DNA from: Zygnema cylindricum
Lineage: Eukaryota > Streptophyta > Zygnematophyceae > Zygnematales > Zygnemataceae
DNA length: 64,000 bases
Reading direction: 5' to 3'
Assembly (NCBI GenBank): GCA_037447655.1
Contig: JBBHKE010000228.1
Location: 1-64,000 of the forward strand
Shown here: positions 11,596-21,652 of the stretch, piece after piece
Layout of the letters: each line of letters opens with the position of its first letter
Position numbering within the stretch: the first letter of the stretch is position 1
The notes under the pieces: generated by a model
Database searches by the model: none
The model's input: only the letters and a program-made list of their open reading frames with translations
Told to the model about the DNA's origin: nothing
Position numbers and translations under genes: made by a program

Positions 11596-12484
11596 TGAAA
11601 TTATCTAGTCTCCATTGACCCACAGAATGAGTAGCCTATGTAAAGCCTCTAAGATAATATTTGCCCCTTCTACTTTCCTGCTCAATAAGCGCCGCCCAGG
11701 CACACAAATATTCTAACCACTCTCAACCCTATGAGGATAAGACTCCCCTGAGTCAAACGCAAAAAGAATCACTGAATTTGCTCACCTGAGCATTAAGTTA
11801 TGGCTGGTCAAAGATGACCTTTATAGTTACAAGCTCTCTTAGAGAGAGAGGTACCTAAATTTTACTAAGTTTTGGTCTGCCTACTCACGACTACCTACTA
11901 CTAAACCCTAGTCCAATAGGAACACTATATAGTACAAGAAGGTACAATGGACGATGTACTTATTGTACGACCATTGTACGACAAGGTCTACAAGGTGACA
12001 CCTGTCAAATCGGAAGCCATGGTTCCTCTTCTCATCTTCTCCGGTATCAAATAATATGGCGCCACGTGGCACCGCGTGACGATATCTCCGTATGCCGCCA
12101 AAAGCTCACTTCGCGTGGCGGCTATAATGCAGGTCGTCCGATCAAAAAACATTTTACACGGTTCAGATTCGCGTACATGTAGGAATTGCTCCTTTTGGTT
12201 AGTCTGCTGTTAATTAGCTGTTGCGTTAATGTTTATATATTTATGAATCCCGTCACGTGTATCATTTCGTAACGCCTTAATGGTTAAGGCGTAAGGCTAT
12301 AGAAAATCTAGAGGTCGCACGTTCAAATCTAAACTTAGGCATCATTTTAGCTAAATACCCTTTACTTCAAAAACTGCCACTTTCTAAATATTGCGGCAGC
12401 CATGGCGGGCCTTTGATCCTCACTCTCTTTCTTTAAAGCAAAAGTAAAATAGAGAAGTGAACTGTTAATTACCTCTTTTCAACA
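11596..12484 (-). mobile_element. Element C: 3' LTR
   Basis: 889 bp, matching 16913-17799. On the minus strand it starts TGTTGAAAAGAGG and ends AATTTCA, so TG..CA termini are present. A TATAAAGG box (minus, about 11818-11825) marks the promoter. The LTR includes an ATGGAGAC sequence near its end, equivalent to the gag start codon in the 5' LTR. Confidence 0.9.
12272..12341 (+). other. tRNA-like module in element C 3' LTR, antisense to the element
   Basis: D-arm-like CCTTAATGGTTAAGGCG, a middle stretch, then the B-box-like GTTCAAATCT followed by ACTTAGGCA. It resembles the D-loop and T-loop of a Ser/Leu-class tRNA. The copy in the 5' LTR (17588-17659) keeps a better T-arm (CGCAGGTTCAAATCT). 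Confidence 0.55.
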
Positions 12485-12497
12485 CTCCCCTTAATTC

Positions 12498-13046
12498 CTA
12501 GTCACTTTTCAATTTTAATCCACAGTTTTCTCTGCAATAAATCAACTTAGGGGAAGGCACTAGTTTTGTCATCATATCTGCAATCATTTCTCTATCAGTT
12601 TTATGAACCAGTTTAATAATTTTATTTTCTACCTTCTCTCTGACAAAGCTTAGTCTAATATCCATATGCTTAGCTTTGAAGTGATGTTTCGGATTAGCTG
12701 CAATAGAGATAGCAGCTTGATTATCACAAAAAACATTTTGAGTTCCAGACTTCATGAACCCAAGTTCTTCAAGAAGAGATTTAACCCACATTAATTCTTT
12801 GGTGGCAGCACATGAAGCCATGTATTCAGCCTCCATAGTGGACTGAGCAACTACTTTTTGTTGCTTGTTACTCCAACAACATGCACCGGATCCAATTTGC
12901 AACACATATCCAGTCGTACACCTCCTTAAAGGCACATCTCTATAACTGGCATCACTCCAAGTGGTGATGTCAGTGTGCTCCCCTCCCAAATGCAACCATA
13001 ATTCCCTTGTCCCCACCAGATACCTCATCACCCTTTTGGCAGCCTC
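12498..13046 (-). pseudogene. Element C: RNase H
   Basis: ORF of 177 codons covering the Copia RNase H: TWSDASYRD (first acidic region), QSTMEAEYMASCAATKELMWV (Glu region), FCDNQAAISIA and KHMDIRLSFVREKV. The protein ends at KSD just before the polypurine tract, the normal C-terminus of a Copia polyprotein. A frame break near 13046 separates it from RT. Confidence 0.88.
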
Positions 13047-13058
13047 CCAGTCTCTCTT

Positions 13059-14510
13059 TCATGGTTCATTTAGATTTCTACTAAGGACACCTACAGCTGC
13101 AGCTATATCCGGACGGGTAGAATTCATAAAATAAATTAAACTGCCTACAATCTGCAGATAAGGAATATTTTCAATAAATTTTCTTTCTATCTCATTCATC
13201 TCATCATTAATGATAAATATTACTCTCTCTTCACTTCCCTCAAACACTTTCTTCAAATCCATAGGAGTAGTAGATCCGTTTGCTTTTTCCATCTGAAATT
13301 TTTCTAGCATATTACCGATTGCTTTTTTTTTAGTGAGTCTTATAATTCTATTCCCTCTATCTCTCTCCATCTGAATTCCCAAAATGTACTTTGTTTCGCC
13401 AAGATATTTCATATCAAAACTGCTTCTAAGATCCCGTTTTAGTTTGTTAATTTTATCTAAGGACTTGTTTAAGACCAACAAATCATCCACATAAATAGCA
13501 ATAAACATCACTCCATTCTCATCCTCAAATAAATATATAGAGTGATCTGAACTAATTCTGATATACCCCAAACCGGTCAGAAATTCGTCGAGCTTTATAT
13601 TCCACTGTCGCGGGGCTTGCTTAAGCCCATAGAGTGATTTTATCAGTTTGCAAACTTTATTTTCTTCCCCACTTTCCACGAATCCTTCCGGTTGCCTCAT
13701 GTAAATTTCTTCTTCCAACTCTCCGTGCAAAAAGGTCGTTTTAATATCCATCTGGTGGATTTCCATATCCTCCGCTGCGGTTATACTTAAAAGGATTCTA
13801 ACAGAAGGAAATCTGACTACAAGTGCAAAGGTTTCTTCGTAGTCTATCCCCTCTTTCTGAGTATAACCTTTTGCAACTAACCTAGCTTTGTACCTCTCAA
13901 TGGTATTATCCGGGTTTAATTTAAGTTTAAACACCCATTTACATCCGATCCGTTTTCGGTCCGGTGGACAATCTACCAACTCCCATGTATTGGCTTCCTT
14001 GATAGAGGTCATTTCTTCATTTATAGCTGTGATCCACCGGCTACTTTCGGGAGTGTTTATGGCCTCTAAGTATGTTTGAGGTTCATCAGGGTGAGACATC
14101 TTTGTGATTTGGTTATTTACTTGTCTTTCTTGAAGTCGTTTACTACTTTTTCTTCCCCCTTCAAAATCGGACGCCTGTATAGAAGGCATCCTTGGGTTTT
14201 GTTTAGGGAGATTTTCAGCTCCCCTATCTTCCAATTCTGGTGTCTCATCAAGTTCCTCATCGGTTTCCACTTCGTATTGTGGCGTTGCCTCGGATGTTGT
14301 CCTTTCCTCCTTCTCCTTTGGTAGATCTGCTGATTTTTCTTTTTCTCCCTCTTCCTTCTCTTCATTTTCAAAATCAAAGTCAGAAAACTGATCTGTTTCA
14401 AATCTGATTTTGACTTCCTTATTATATTTGAATGGATCAATGGACTTCTCTTCATTCATCACCACTATGTGTTTTACTAAAATTATATCTCTCTTTTTCA
14501 AGTCACACAC
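13059..14510 (-). pseudogene. Element C: integrase-RT linker and reverse transcriptase
   Basis: Open for 483 codons. The acidic linker (DPFKYNKEVKIRFE near the start) is followed by [35 protein letters not shown], and an intact catalytic YVDD (AIYVDDLLVLNKS, near 13490). Full-length Copia RT plus linker is about this size. Of the four RT genes in the Copia part of the window this is the only one whose catalytic aspartates are kept. Confidence 0.9.
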
Positions 14511-15376
14511 TCGGTATTTTTTGTGCTCTCATCATATCCTACAAGATATCCTGGCTTCCCTCTCCCCTCTAACTTCCATTTAGTCTTATCGGAATCCAAA
14601 CTGTAGACTTGACTTCCGAACACTCTCAAACTAGACAAATCAGGCTTTCTTCCTGTCCACCTCTCATACGGAGTTTCCTCCTTATTTGCTGAAGTTAGGA
14701 CTCTATTTTTGATGAAATTAGCATAGTTCATAGACTCCGCCCAAAACTGCAACCCTGTCCTCTTATCAGTTAACATACTTCTGGACATATCTCCTAAAGT
14801 TCTATTCACTCTTTTTGTTACTCCATTTTGTTCCGGATTATAGGGAACAGTTTTCTCATGATGAATTCCTTCTTCTTTAGGATATTCTTCAAATTCCCTT
14901 GAGGTGTATTCTTTCCCATTATCACTTCTTATCTCTTTTTTTTAGGTTTCTTGTAGTTTTTCACTCCATACTTTATACTCTTTGAAACATCTTAATACCT
15001 CTGTCTTATGTCTGAGAAAGTATACATTCGTGTATCTACACCAATCATCTGTGATGGTTAACATCCATCTCTCCCCCCCATGTGAAGCATACATAGCAGG
15101 TCCCCAAACATCAGTGTGAACTAGATCTAATGCTTTCTCTCTCCTAAATGTGGTTGCCTTTGGAAATGGAAGTCTATGAATCTTCCCTTGGGCACATCCA
15201 CTACAATCATTAAAGGTCTTTTCATCCTCAAAAGTAATACCCTCCACTATTCCCTTTTTTTTCATTTTCTTTAATCTATCTAGATGCACATGCCCCAACC
15301 TTTTATGCCAAAGCATCATCTCACTTGCACACGCGTAGAGAACACTCTTTTCATTGCAAAGAACAATTCTGAACAT
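14498..15376 (-). pseudogene. Element C: Copia integrase (two frames)
   Basis: The first ORF (14942-15376) carries the HHCC zinc region (LWHKRLGHVHLDRL and CSGCAQGK) and the first catalytic Asp (HTDVWGP). The second (14498-14809) carries the C-terminal part (YERWTGRKP, LRVFGSQVY). Between them RSDNGKEY survives, but the catalytic Glu position is Lys (GVTKRVNRT where relatives have GVAERLNRT, near 14815). Frame breaks lie near 14940 and 14820. Confidence 0.88.
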
Positions 15377-15448
15377 TCCTTGACTGCCCTTCTCAGCTAT
15401 GAAATAAACCTCATTATCAAAGCTTGCTGTGAAGATTCCTTTCCTAGT

Positions 15449-16932
15449 TCATGTTTCAAACTCCTTTTCATCTAGGACAGCTGTTGAGACTAGGTTCTTG
15501 CTAAGTTGTGGAATGTAAAGAACGTCTGAGAGTGTTAGAATTGAGGCCTTTCCATCAACTAGAACCTTCAAGTCAACAGTTCCAACAAGACTTGTGGTTT
15601 CTACTCTACCATCTCCGTACTCTATCTCAACTGTTGGGATCTTTCTCAGTTTAGTGAACCACCGCTTAACTTTGCACATATGCATTGAAGCCCCTGAGTC
15701 TATGATCCACCCATCCTCGGGTGGATCCCTCTTACCTCCGAAAGCACACTTTTGTCTCCGTGGAATGTTGACATGCTTTTCAGTGTTTTTCGGATTGAGA
15801 AGAGGCTCCTCAAGCTCCTCTTCTGGTTCAGTTTTTCCTTCCACTTCCTCATCATGAACTTGAGTCAGGAAAGCCTTTTCTTTCCTCCATCCCTTGAGGT
15901 TCCTTGACCATCTTTCAGTCGAAGATCTGCAAGTTTGATACAATCTGCCATATAGTGTCCCGGTTTCTTGTAGAAGTGACATAATCCTCCTCGAGAAGTT
16001 CCTCTCCCCTGTCTATCAAATCTGCCACCTCCTTGTCCTCTTCCACCAAAGTTTCGATAGGGATCTTTCCCTCTCTCCTCATCACGCTTCCGCCAATCAG
16101 CTCCAGCAGATAATGCTTGAACACTTGGACTCCCTCTCCTAAGCTCTATGGTGCTATCTTTCACTTAAATCATTCCCCCTGTGTCATCCCAATTCCAATT
16201 GCTATCTCCTATGTCTTGCAATCGGTTAATGATATTCTCATACTCTTCAGGTAGTTTCATCATTAATGTGTTCACTCTTTGTCTCTCGGACCATGAGTTA
16301 CCTGCACTCTCTAACTCTCCAAATAATGCTCATAAATCATTACAATAATTATTCATACTTCCTCCTTTATAAGTATAAGCTGCAATCTTATTTTCGGCCA
16401 ACTGTTGTTGCTGCAATGATCCACTCTTATATTTGTTAATTAGTGATATCCAAATCTGAGATGAAGATTTGACATGCATAAGGGGAATGGCAATGCCCTT
16501 TGCTACACTTTTAAGAATTAAGAGCTTAGCAACCTTGTTTTTGTAGTTCCATTTTTCATACTCTGATCTTTCGGTCTGAACCCTTGTCGCCGTTTTTGGT
16601 GGTGCTGTTGCCGGTATCGCCTTCGGCAATGGTGTCATTTGAGTTGCAACTCCTTCCTCTTCTCCTTCTATGACAATCTCCTCTCTTTCCTCATCTTCAT
16701 CCTCGGTGATGGTGACAGCTGTTCTACCAACTGTAGAGGCATAGGTGCCAGAAAAACGTGTCCCTCCAAACCCAGATGGAGGTGGGCATCGAATTTGTCC
16801 AGACAATATGCCCCATAGATGATTCTCAAATATTTCTCCCTCCATCATCATTTCCCAACAAAGAAAGTCTGATCCATCAAATATGGGCACCCTAGAGGGT
16901 GGGCCCATAACCTGAAATTCTGTGGTCTCCAT
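15449..16932 (-). pseudogene. Element C: gag and protease
   Basis: Gag starts at ATG 16932, which lies inside the 5' LTR. It begins METTEFQVMGPPSRVPIF; codons 7-12 span the LTR end and primer-binding site. A helical Gag core follows (WNYKNKVAKLLILKSVAKG), then a stop near 16330, a basic NC region with a degenerate knuckle (CHFYKKPGHYMADC, second Cys lost), then the protease site WIIDSGASMHMC near 15700. The frame changes at about 15985 and 15449. Confidence 0.88.
16898..16912 (-). promoter_or_regulatory. Element C primer-binding site: half initiator-tRNA type
   Basis: GGTTATGGGCCCACC directly follows the LTR 3' end (AATTTCA). It is the exact complement of GGUGGGCCCAUAACC, the anticodon-arm segment of eukaryotic initiator tRNA-Met, not of the tRNA 3' end. 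Drosophila copia, yeast Ty5 and Volvox Osser are known to use such an internal tRNA fragment as primer. The site is also translated as part of Gag. Confidence 0.85.
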
Positions 16933-17799
16933 TGACCCACAGAATGAGCAGCCTATGTAAAGCCTCTAGGATAATATTTTCCCCTTCTACTTTCCCGCTG
17001 AATAAGCGCCGCCCAGGAAAACAAATATTCTGACCACTCTCACCCCTGTGAGGACAAGACTCCCCTGAGTCAACCGCAAAAAGAATCACTGAATTTGCTC
17101 ACCTGAGCATTAAGTTATGGCTGGTCAAAGATGACCTTTATAGTTACAAGATCTCTTAGAGAGAGAGGTACCTAAATTTTACTAAGTCTTGGTCTGCCTA
17201 CTCACGACTACCTACTACTAAACCCTAGTCCAATAGGAACACTATATAGTACAAGAAGGTACAATGGACGATGTACTTATTGTACGACCATTGTACAACA
17301 AGGTCTACAAGGTGACACCTGTCAAATCGGAAGCCATGCTTCCTCCTCTCATCTTCTCCGGTATCAAATAATGTGGCGCCACGTGGCACCGCGTGACGAT
17401 ATCTCCGTATGCCGCCAAAAGCTCACTTCGCGTGGCGGCTATAATGCCGGCCGTCCGATCAAAACATATTTTACACGGTTCAGATTCGCGTACATGCAGG
17501 AATTGCTCCTTTTGGTTAGTCTGCTGTTAATTAGCTGTTGCGTTAATGTTTATATATTTATGAATCCCGTCACGTGTATCGTTTCGTAACGCCTTAATGG
17601 TTAAGGCGTTAGGCTATAGAGAATCTAGAGGTCGCAGGTTCAAATCTAGACTTAGGCATCATTTTAGCAAAATACCCTTTACTTCAAAAACTGCCACTTT
17701 CTAAATATTGCGGCAGCCATGGCGCGCCTTTGATCCTCACTCTCTTTCTTTAAAGCAAAAGTAAAAGGGAAGTGAACTATTAATTACCTCTTTTCAATA
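16913..17799 (-). mobile_element. Element C: 5' LTR
   Basis: 887 bp; the minus strand reads TATTGAAAAGAGG (TG start mutated to TA) to AATTTCA. It carries a TATAAAG box at about 17136-17142 and two small perfect hairpins downstream of it: GACTC-CCCT-GAGTC (17058-17071) and GCTC-ACCT-GAGC (17097-17108). The gag ATG (16930-16932) lies 20 bases before the LTR end. Confidence 0.9.
17588..17659 (+). other. tRNA-like module in element C 5' LTR
   Basis: Matches 12272-12341 and is better preserved: TTAATGGTTAAGGCGTTAGG then CGCAGGTTCAAATCT. It lies about 140-210 bases inside the LTR from its start, on the strand opposite the element. Confidence 0.55.
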
Positions 17800-17804
17800 G
17801 ATAT
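17800..17804. repeat. Target-site duplication of element C, right copy (GATAT)
   Basis: Right partner of 11591-11595; it directly follows the terminal base of the element C 5' LTR. Confidence 0.85.
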
Positions 17805-18135
17805 CATTCTCTCCGGTCCTCAGAATAGGTGACATGAATACCGAACCTGTTGCTATTGGTGTGACCATCTCCTTCTCCTTTCCTTTGTCCACCACCTCCC
17901 TTTCCTTTGTCTCCTCCATTGAAGATGGATCTGCATCTCTAATGAATCTGCCTCCTGTAAACCCTGGAGGTATCCCAAGACTTGATGGACGCCTCACCAA
18001 TCCACTCACTATTCCCCAAAATCGTTTCTCACATAGAGCTCCTGTCATCATACTTTCCCTGTATATGAAGCCAGCTCTATTGAATATGGGCACCCTAGAT
18101 GGTGGGCCTATAACTTGCAACTCTGAGACCTCCAT
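17805..18135 (-). pseudogene. Element B: gag N-terminus (right of the element C insertion)
   Basis: About 110 codons starting MEVSELQVIGPPSRVPIF, then a domain shared with elements C and H (FWGIVSGLVRRP). It stops where element C entered; the same gene resumes at 11590. As in C and H, the ATG lies in the LTR and codons 7-12 overlap the primer-binding site (18101-18115, AGTTATAGGCCCACC, two mismatches to the element C version). Confidence 0.85.
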
Positions 18136-19183
18136 AGGTCCTCATAGTAGAGAGCTCACACGAAGCCTTTAGGATAACCCTGACCTTTTTGTGTTTCAGC
18201 AAGAATAAGTGTCACCGTGGCATACAAAAAGTATGACCAACTTCACTTTTGTGAAGGCAAGACTCTTCTGAGTCGATAGCAAAAAGAATCTTTGAATTTG
18301 CTCTTTTGAGGAATAAGTTATGGAGGGTCAAAGTTGACCTTTTGTACAGAAGCTCTCTAGGAGAGAGGCTCCTATCTACCAATTTTTTTCTAAGTCCTAT
18401 CTCTCTCTAGAACTCTATCTACTGATGTACAGCACCAATCATATCATTCTACTGTACACAAAAGTACAGCTGCCGGTGTACTTTCTGTACGAATATTGTA
18501 CGACATGGCCTAAATGTCGACACATGCCATATCCGGATTAGGTCTCGTAATCCCCGGAGATGCCACGAACAAATGTAATTGTGCCACGCGTCTTCCTATG
18601 TGGCGATGACCACAAACCGCTGAGATTCTCTTCCGCGATCTCGACATTCTTTCCGGCCATCCGATTGAATGCAGATGTCAATCGTAGCCGTCATAAATAC
18701 TTGCGCAATATTTTTTTCGTTTAAAGAAACAAATGCGCGATACTCGTTTCTTATCCGTACTGTAATCCGTACTTTGTATAACTGGATCTATGTATCCCAA
18801 AAAGATTTGTCGTTAAATGAATTATCCAACGTGGTAACATATAAAGACCTAACTAATTTTATATCACATAACCTTAGTCCTAGACTTAATGGATAAGACT
18901 ACCGGCTACCGACGGCTGTATCAAACGGTAGGTACCAAGATCAAATCCTGGATTCGACATATCGCCTTTTAGTAAAAAAACTACCTATCCGTAAATCAAC
19001 TAATCTATTTCCCGTAAATCTCCGGATAGCATAGACAGCCATGGCTCTAGCTTCCTCTCCAACTTTTAGTGACTGCAACAAGTGTGAGAGTTGAAGAGAG
19101 GAGTTAGAGGCAGATTGCCTTGGATTCTTTTCTACATTATATTTTAGACCTAGAAAATACTAAAAGAACCATCAATTTCTACA
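18116..19183 (-). mobile_element. Element B: 5' LTR
   Basis: 1068 bp, from TGTAGAAATTG (minus strand, 19183) to GAGTTGCA at 18116. The part 18457-19183 matches the 3' LTR at 6838-7563. It holds the gag start codon (18133-18135), a TACAAAAG promoter-like box near 18336-18343 and a tRNA-like module at 18877-18960. Confidence 0.88.
18877..18960 (+). other. tRNA-like module in element B 5' LTR
   Basis: Counterpart of 7258-7340. The T-arm is clearer: CCAAGATCAAATCCTGG has a loop with the B-box core ATCAAATCC between CCA and TGG; TTAATGGATAAGACTACCGG resembles a D-arm. It is antisense to element B. Confidence 0.55.
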
Positions 19184-19508
19184 AAATGCATTTAGTGCTG
19201 GTGGTGATTGGCAGAAGCGTGATGAGAGGAACGGCGGTGACGAGCGGAAGCGTGATGAGAGGAAGAAAGACAAAGGTAAACCTTATCGGAATTTTGGTAG
19301 AAAGAGAGGGAGGGTTAAAGAAAAAGACGCTTTGAAAAAAATAGATTGCTTCTTTTGTAGGGAAGCGGGTCATTATATGGAGGAATGCCCTTGTTTGGAA
19401 GAACTTAGAAGTTGGAATGTGGATGAGGAGGAAAAAGGGGAAGAGGAGAAAGAGGATGAAGATATGTTGGAGCTTCTCCACATTGGTAGTATGGGGAAGA
19501 GAGAAAAA
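19184..19508 (+). pseudogene. Plus-strand Copia gag fragment (nucleocapsid)
   Basis: The frame starting at 19186 reads NAFSAGGDWQKRDERN, a basic stretch related to the element C NC region (QALSAGADWRKRDEE), then an intact CCHC zinc knuckle CFFCREAGHYMEEC (about 19351-19392) and an acidic tail ending at GKREK. It is in the opposite orientation to B and C and is cut on both sides by LTRs. A related acidic piece occurs at 36206-36290. Confidence 0.8.
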
Positions 19509-19835
19509 TGTAACTCTGAGACCTCCATAAGTCCTCAGAGTGGACAGCTTCCAAGAAGCCTCTAGGATAATCCTGACCCCTTTGTGTTTAAGCAAAAATA
19601 ACTGCCACCCTGGCAGACAAAAACTCTGACCAACTTCACCCCTGTGAAGGCAAGACTCCCCTGAGTCGATAGCAAAAAGAATCTCTGAATTTGCTCCCCT
19701 GAGCAGTAAGTTATGGAGGGTCAAAGTTGACCTTTTGTACAGAAGCTCTCTGGGAGAGAGGGTCCTATCTTCTAATTTTTCTAAGTCCTATCTCTCTCAC
19801 AAACTCTATCTACTGATGTACGGAACCAATCAGAA
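19509..19835 (-). mobile_element. Element B-like LTR fragment
   Basis: Closely related to 18116-18440, including the gag start (GACCTCCAT complement), the hairpin GACTCCCCTGAGTC and the TACAAAAG box. It starts TGTAACTCTG at 19509 and is broken by the assembly gap. Confidence 0.8.
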
Positions 19836-19845
19836 NNNNNNNNNN
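19836..19845. other. Assembly gap (10 N)
   Basis: Ten undefined bases join a B-like LTR piece to unrelated sequence (19846-19905) and then a C-like LTR piece. The join may be a scaffolding artefact, and the gap length is probably nominal. Confidence 0.95.
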
Positions 19846-19910
19846 TACAAAACTAGCCTGCCGGCCGTAATATCGGCGGTGCGTTTCACTCGAAAATCGC
19901 CGTATGCTTC

Positions 19911-20562
19911 TACTCTTAGAGAGAGGTACCTAAATATTACTAAGTCTTGGTCTGCCTACTCACGACTACCTACTACTAAACCCTAGTCTAATAGGAACAC
20001 TATATAGTACAAGAAGGTACAATGGGCGATGTACTTATTTTACGACCATTGTACGACAAGGTCTACAAGGTGACACTTGTCAAATCGGAAGCCATGGTTC
20101 CTCTTCCCATCTTCTCCGGTATCAAATAATGTGGCGCCACGTGATACCGCGTGACGCTATCTTCGTATGCCGCTAAAAGCTCACTTTGCGTGGCGGCTAT
20201 AATGCCGGCCGTCCGATCAAAACATGTTTTACACGGTTCAGATTCGCGTACATATGCATGAATTGCTCCTTTTGGTTAGTCTGCTGTTAATTAGCTGTTG
20301 CGTTAATGTTTATATATCTTTGAAACCCGTCACGTGTATCGTTTTGATAACGCCTAATTGGTTAAGACGTACGACTATATAGAGGTCTACAGACCGAGGT
20401 TCAAATCTGGACTTAGGCAACATTTTGGTAAAATATACTCTACTTCAAAATCTGCCACTTTCTAAATATGGCGGCAGCAATGGCGTGCCTTTGATCCTCA
20501 CTCTCTTTCTCTAAAGTAACACTAAAATAGAGAAGTGAACTATTAGTTACCTCTTTTCAACA
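19911..20562 (-). mobile_element. Element C-like LTR fragment
   Basis: Related to 17150-17799, starting at the CTCTTAGAGAGAGGTACC block and ending TTTTCAACA at 20562 (LTR start on the minus strand). It contains a diverged tRNA-like module at 20348-20419 with a good B-box (GAGGTTCAAATCTGG). The R-U5 part is missing. Confidence 0.8.
20348..20419 (+). other. tRNA-like module in the C-like LTR
   Basis: CCTAATTGGTTAAGACG and CCGAGGTTCAAATCTGG are D-arm-like and T-arm-like. It differs from the element C copies at many positions, yet the two arm motifs are kept. Confidence 0.5.
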
Positions 20563-20645
20563 CTCTAAAGACGTATAGGGTAAAAAGGGCCCGTAAATCC
20601 TTGGTGAAATACAAGTGTGCCTGAAAAGCACACGAGCTTGACAGC

Positions 20646-20929
20646 TGTCGAGCGTGCTTGAGTAACGTGAGGGAAGGGGCCACAGCCCGAAGTCGTCGAC
20701 ATCGGAGTCTTGCAAATAACCCCCAAATGCGAGTGCTTCCCAGAATGATGATCATGCCCAATGCTGCCCACATCCCTCCCATAGATATGCATGCAAAATA
20801 GGAGAGACGCTCGGACAAGGAATAGGGATGAGTGCAAAGGAAGGCGATAGTTATCCCCTCCCCCTTCGTTCCCACCCTCCTGGCTGGGGAAAGTGATTTG
20901 GGTCTCGGTAATCTGGCTGATATCCCAAT
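20646..20929 (-). mobile_element. Element F: 3' LTR
   Basis: Homologous to 26037-26303. It ends GCACGCTCGACA on the minus strand in both copies and is preceded by an AAGAGGGGGG purine tract. No TG start is visible. At about 280 bp it is short for Gypsy. The 20563-20645 stretch to its left has no recognisable content. Confidence 0.7.
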
Positions 20930-20971
20930 CCCCCCCCCTCTTAGTCAACCGTGACTAAGATATAAAAACAA

Positions 20972-21361
20972 TTACCCACTCCATTCGCAGTTCCCACAAA
21001 ACCAAGTGCTGGAGGGTAGAGGGTGTGGCTCCCTAGAGGAGGGGAGACAGGTTGAATGCCAACACTGACCACACTGATTGTAGACCAATATGTCGTGCAG
21101 CTGGGAGGACTGATTAGAAGTTGAGGAACAAAAAGGAGGATCAACAAAGTAAGTTAAGTGGAAAGTGGGTTTGTCTTCCAATCCCCGAAGATGGCAAGGG
21201 GCCACATTGATCTGATTCTCTTTAATTCTTCGACCATCCTTTCCCTCCAATGTAAGAACCCCTTTGTTGGAAACTTTGACCACTTTCAAAATTACTCTCC
21301 GGGAAGAAATATCAAGCGTGTCCTTCTTCTGTTGCATCCGATATACAAAGTCCCCTGGCAT
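20972..21361 (-). pseudogene. Element F: integrase C-terminus with degenerate PHD finger
   Basis: The SH3-like integrase tail (KKDTLDISSRRVILKVVKVS) is followed by a PHD-type zinc finger: the CGQCWHSTC and WFCGNCEW motifs are kept, but one of the first cysteine pair and the third cysteine are replaced (FCSSTS, VYNQC). The reading ends 15 bases past the last Cys and then meets the polypurine tract. Element G keeps the cysteines lost here. Confidence 0.8.
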
Positions 21362-21652
21362 AAATCATCGCTGTCGTGGCACAAAATTTCTGCTCCGACG
21401 TTGGGAATACCACAACTGATCTTGGTGTTGAGCCGCCTGCAAATTCCCCATGGGGAGAGGCATCTCTCGGTGGAATATCTTAGTTCTGCCGACGATCAGT
21501 TTTTCGACTGTTCCTTGGTCATCTATCTGTGGAAGGACCACCGCTTGGGCCGATGCAGCCCCGGGAAGGATGGGATGCCGTCTAAATAGAATGAAGTAAG
21601 GACTATAAGAGTGGAGAGAAGCTTGCCTCTTGAATCTATAACCCGTAGCAAT

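Larger units (their letters stand above)
11596..17799 (-). mobile_element. Element C: complete Copia LTR retrotransposon nested in element B
   Basis: A 6204-bp element with two LTRs (11596-12484 and 16913-17799), 5-bp target duplication, primer-binding site (16898-16912), polypurine tract (12485-12496, AATTAAGGGGAG on the minus strand) and full gag-protease-integrase-RT-RNase H order. The LTRs differ at scattered sites and by a few small indels. The coding region has roughly six frame breaks, so it is structurally complete but dead. It is the reference copy for reading the other Copia fragments in the window. Confidence 0.92.

Noticed and set aside
12485-17799. A live, autonomous Copia element
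   Set aside because: LTRs, primer site and TSD are complete, but the coding region has about six breaks and the integrase catalytic Glu is replaced.
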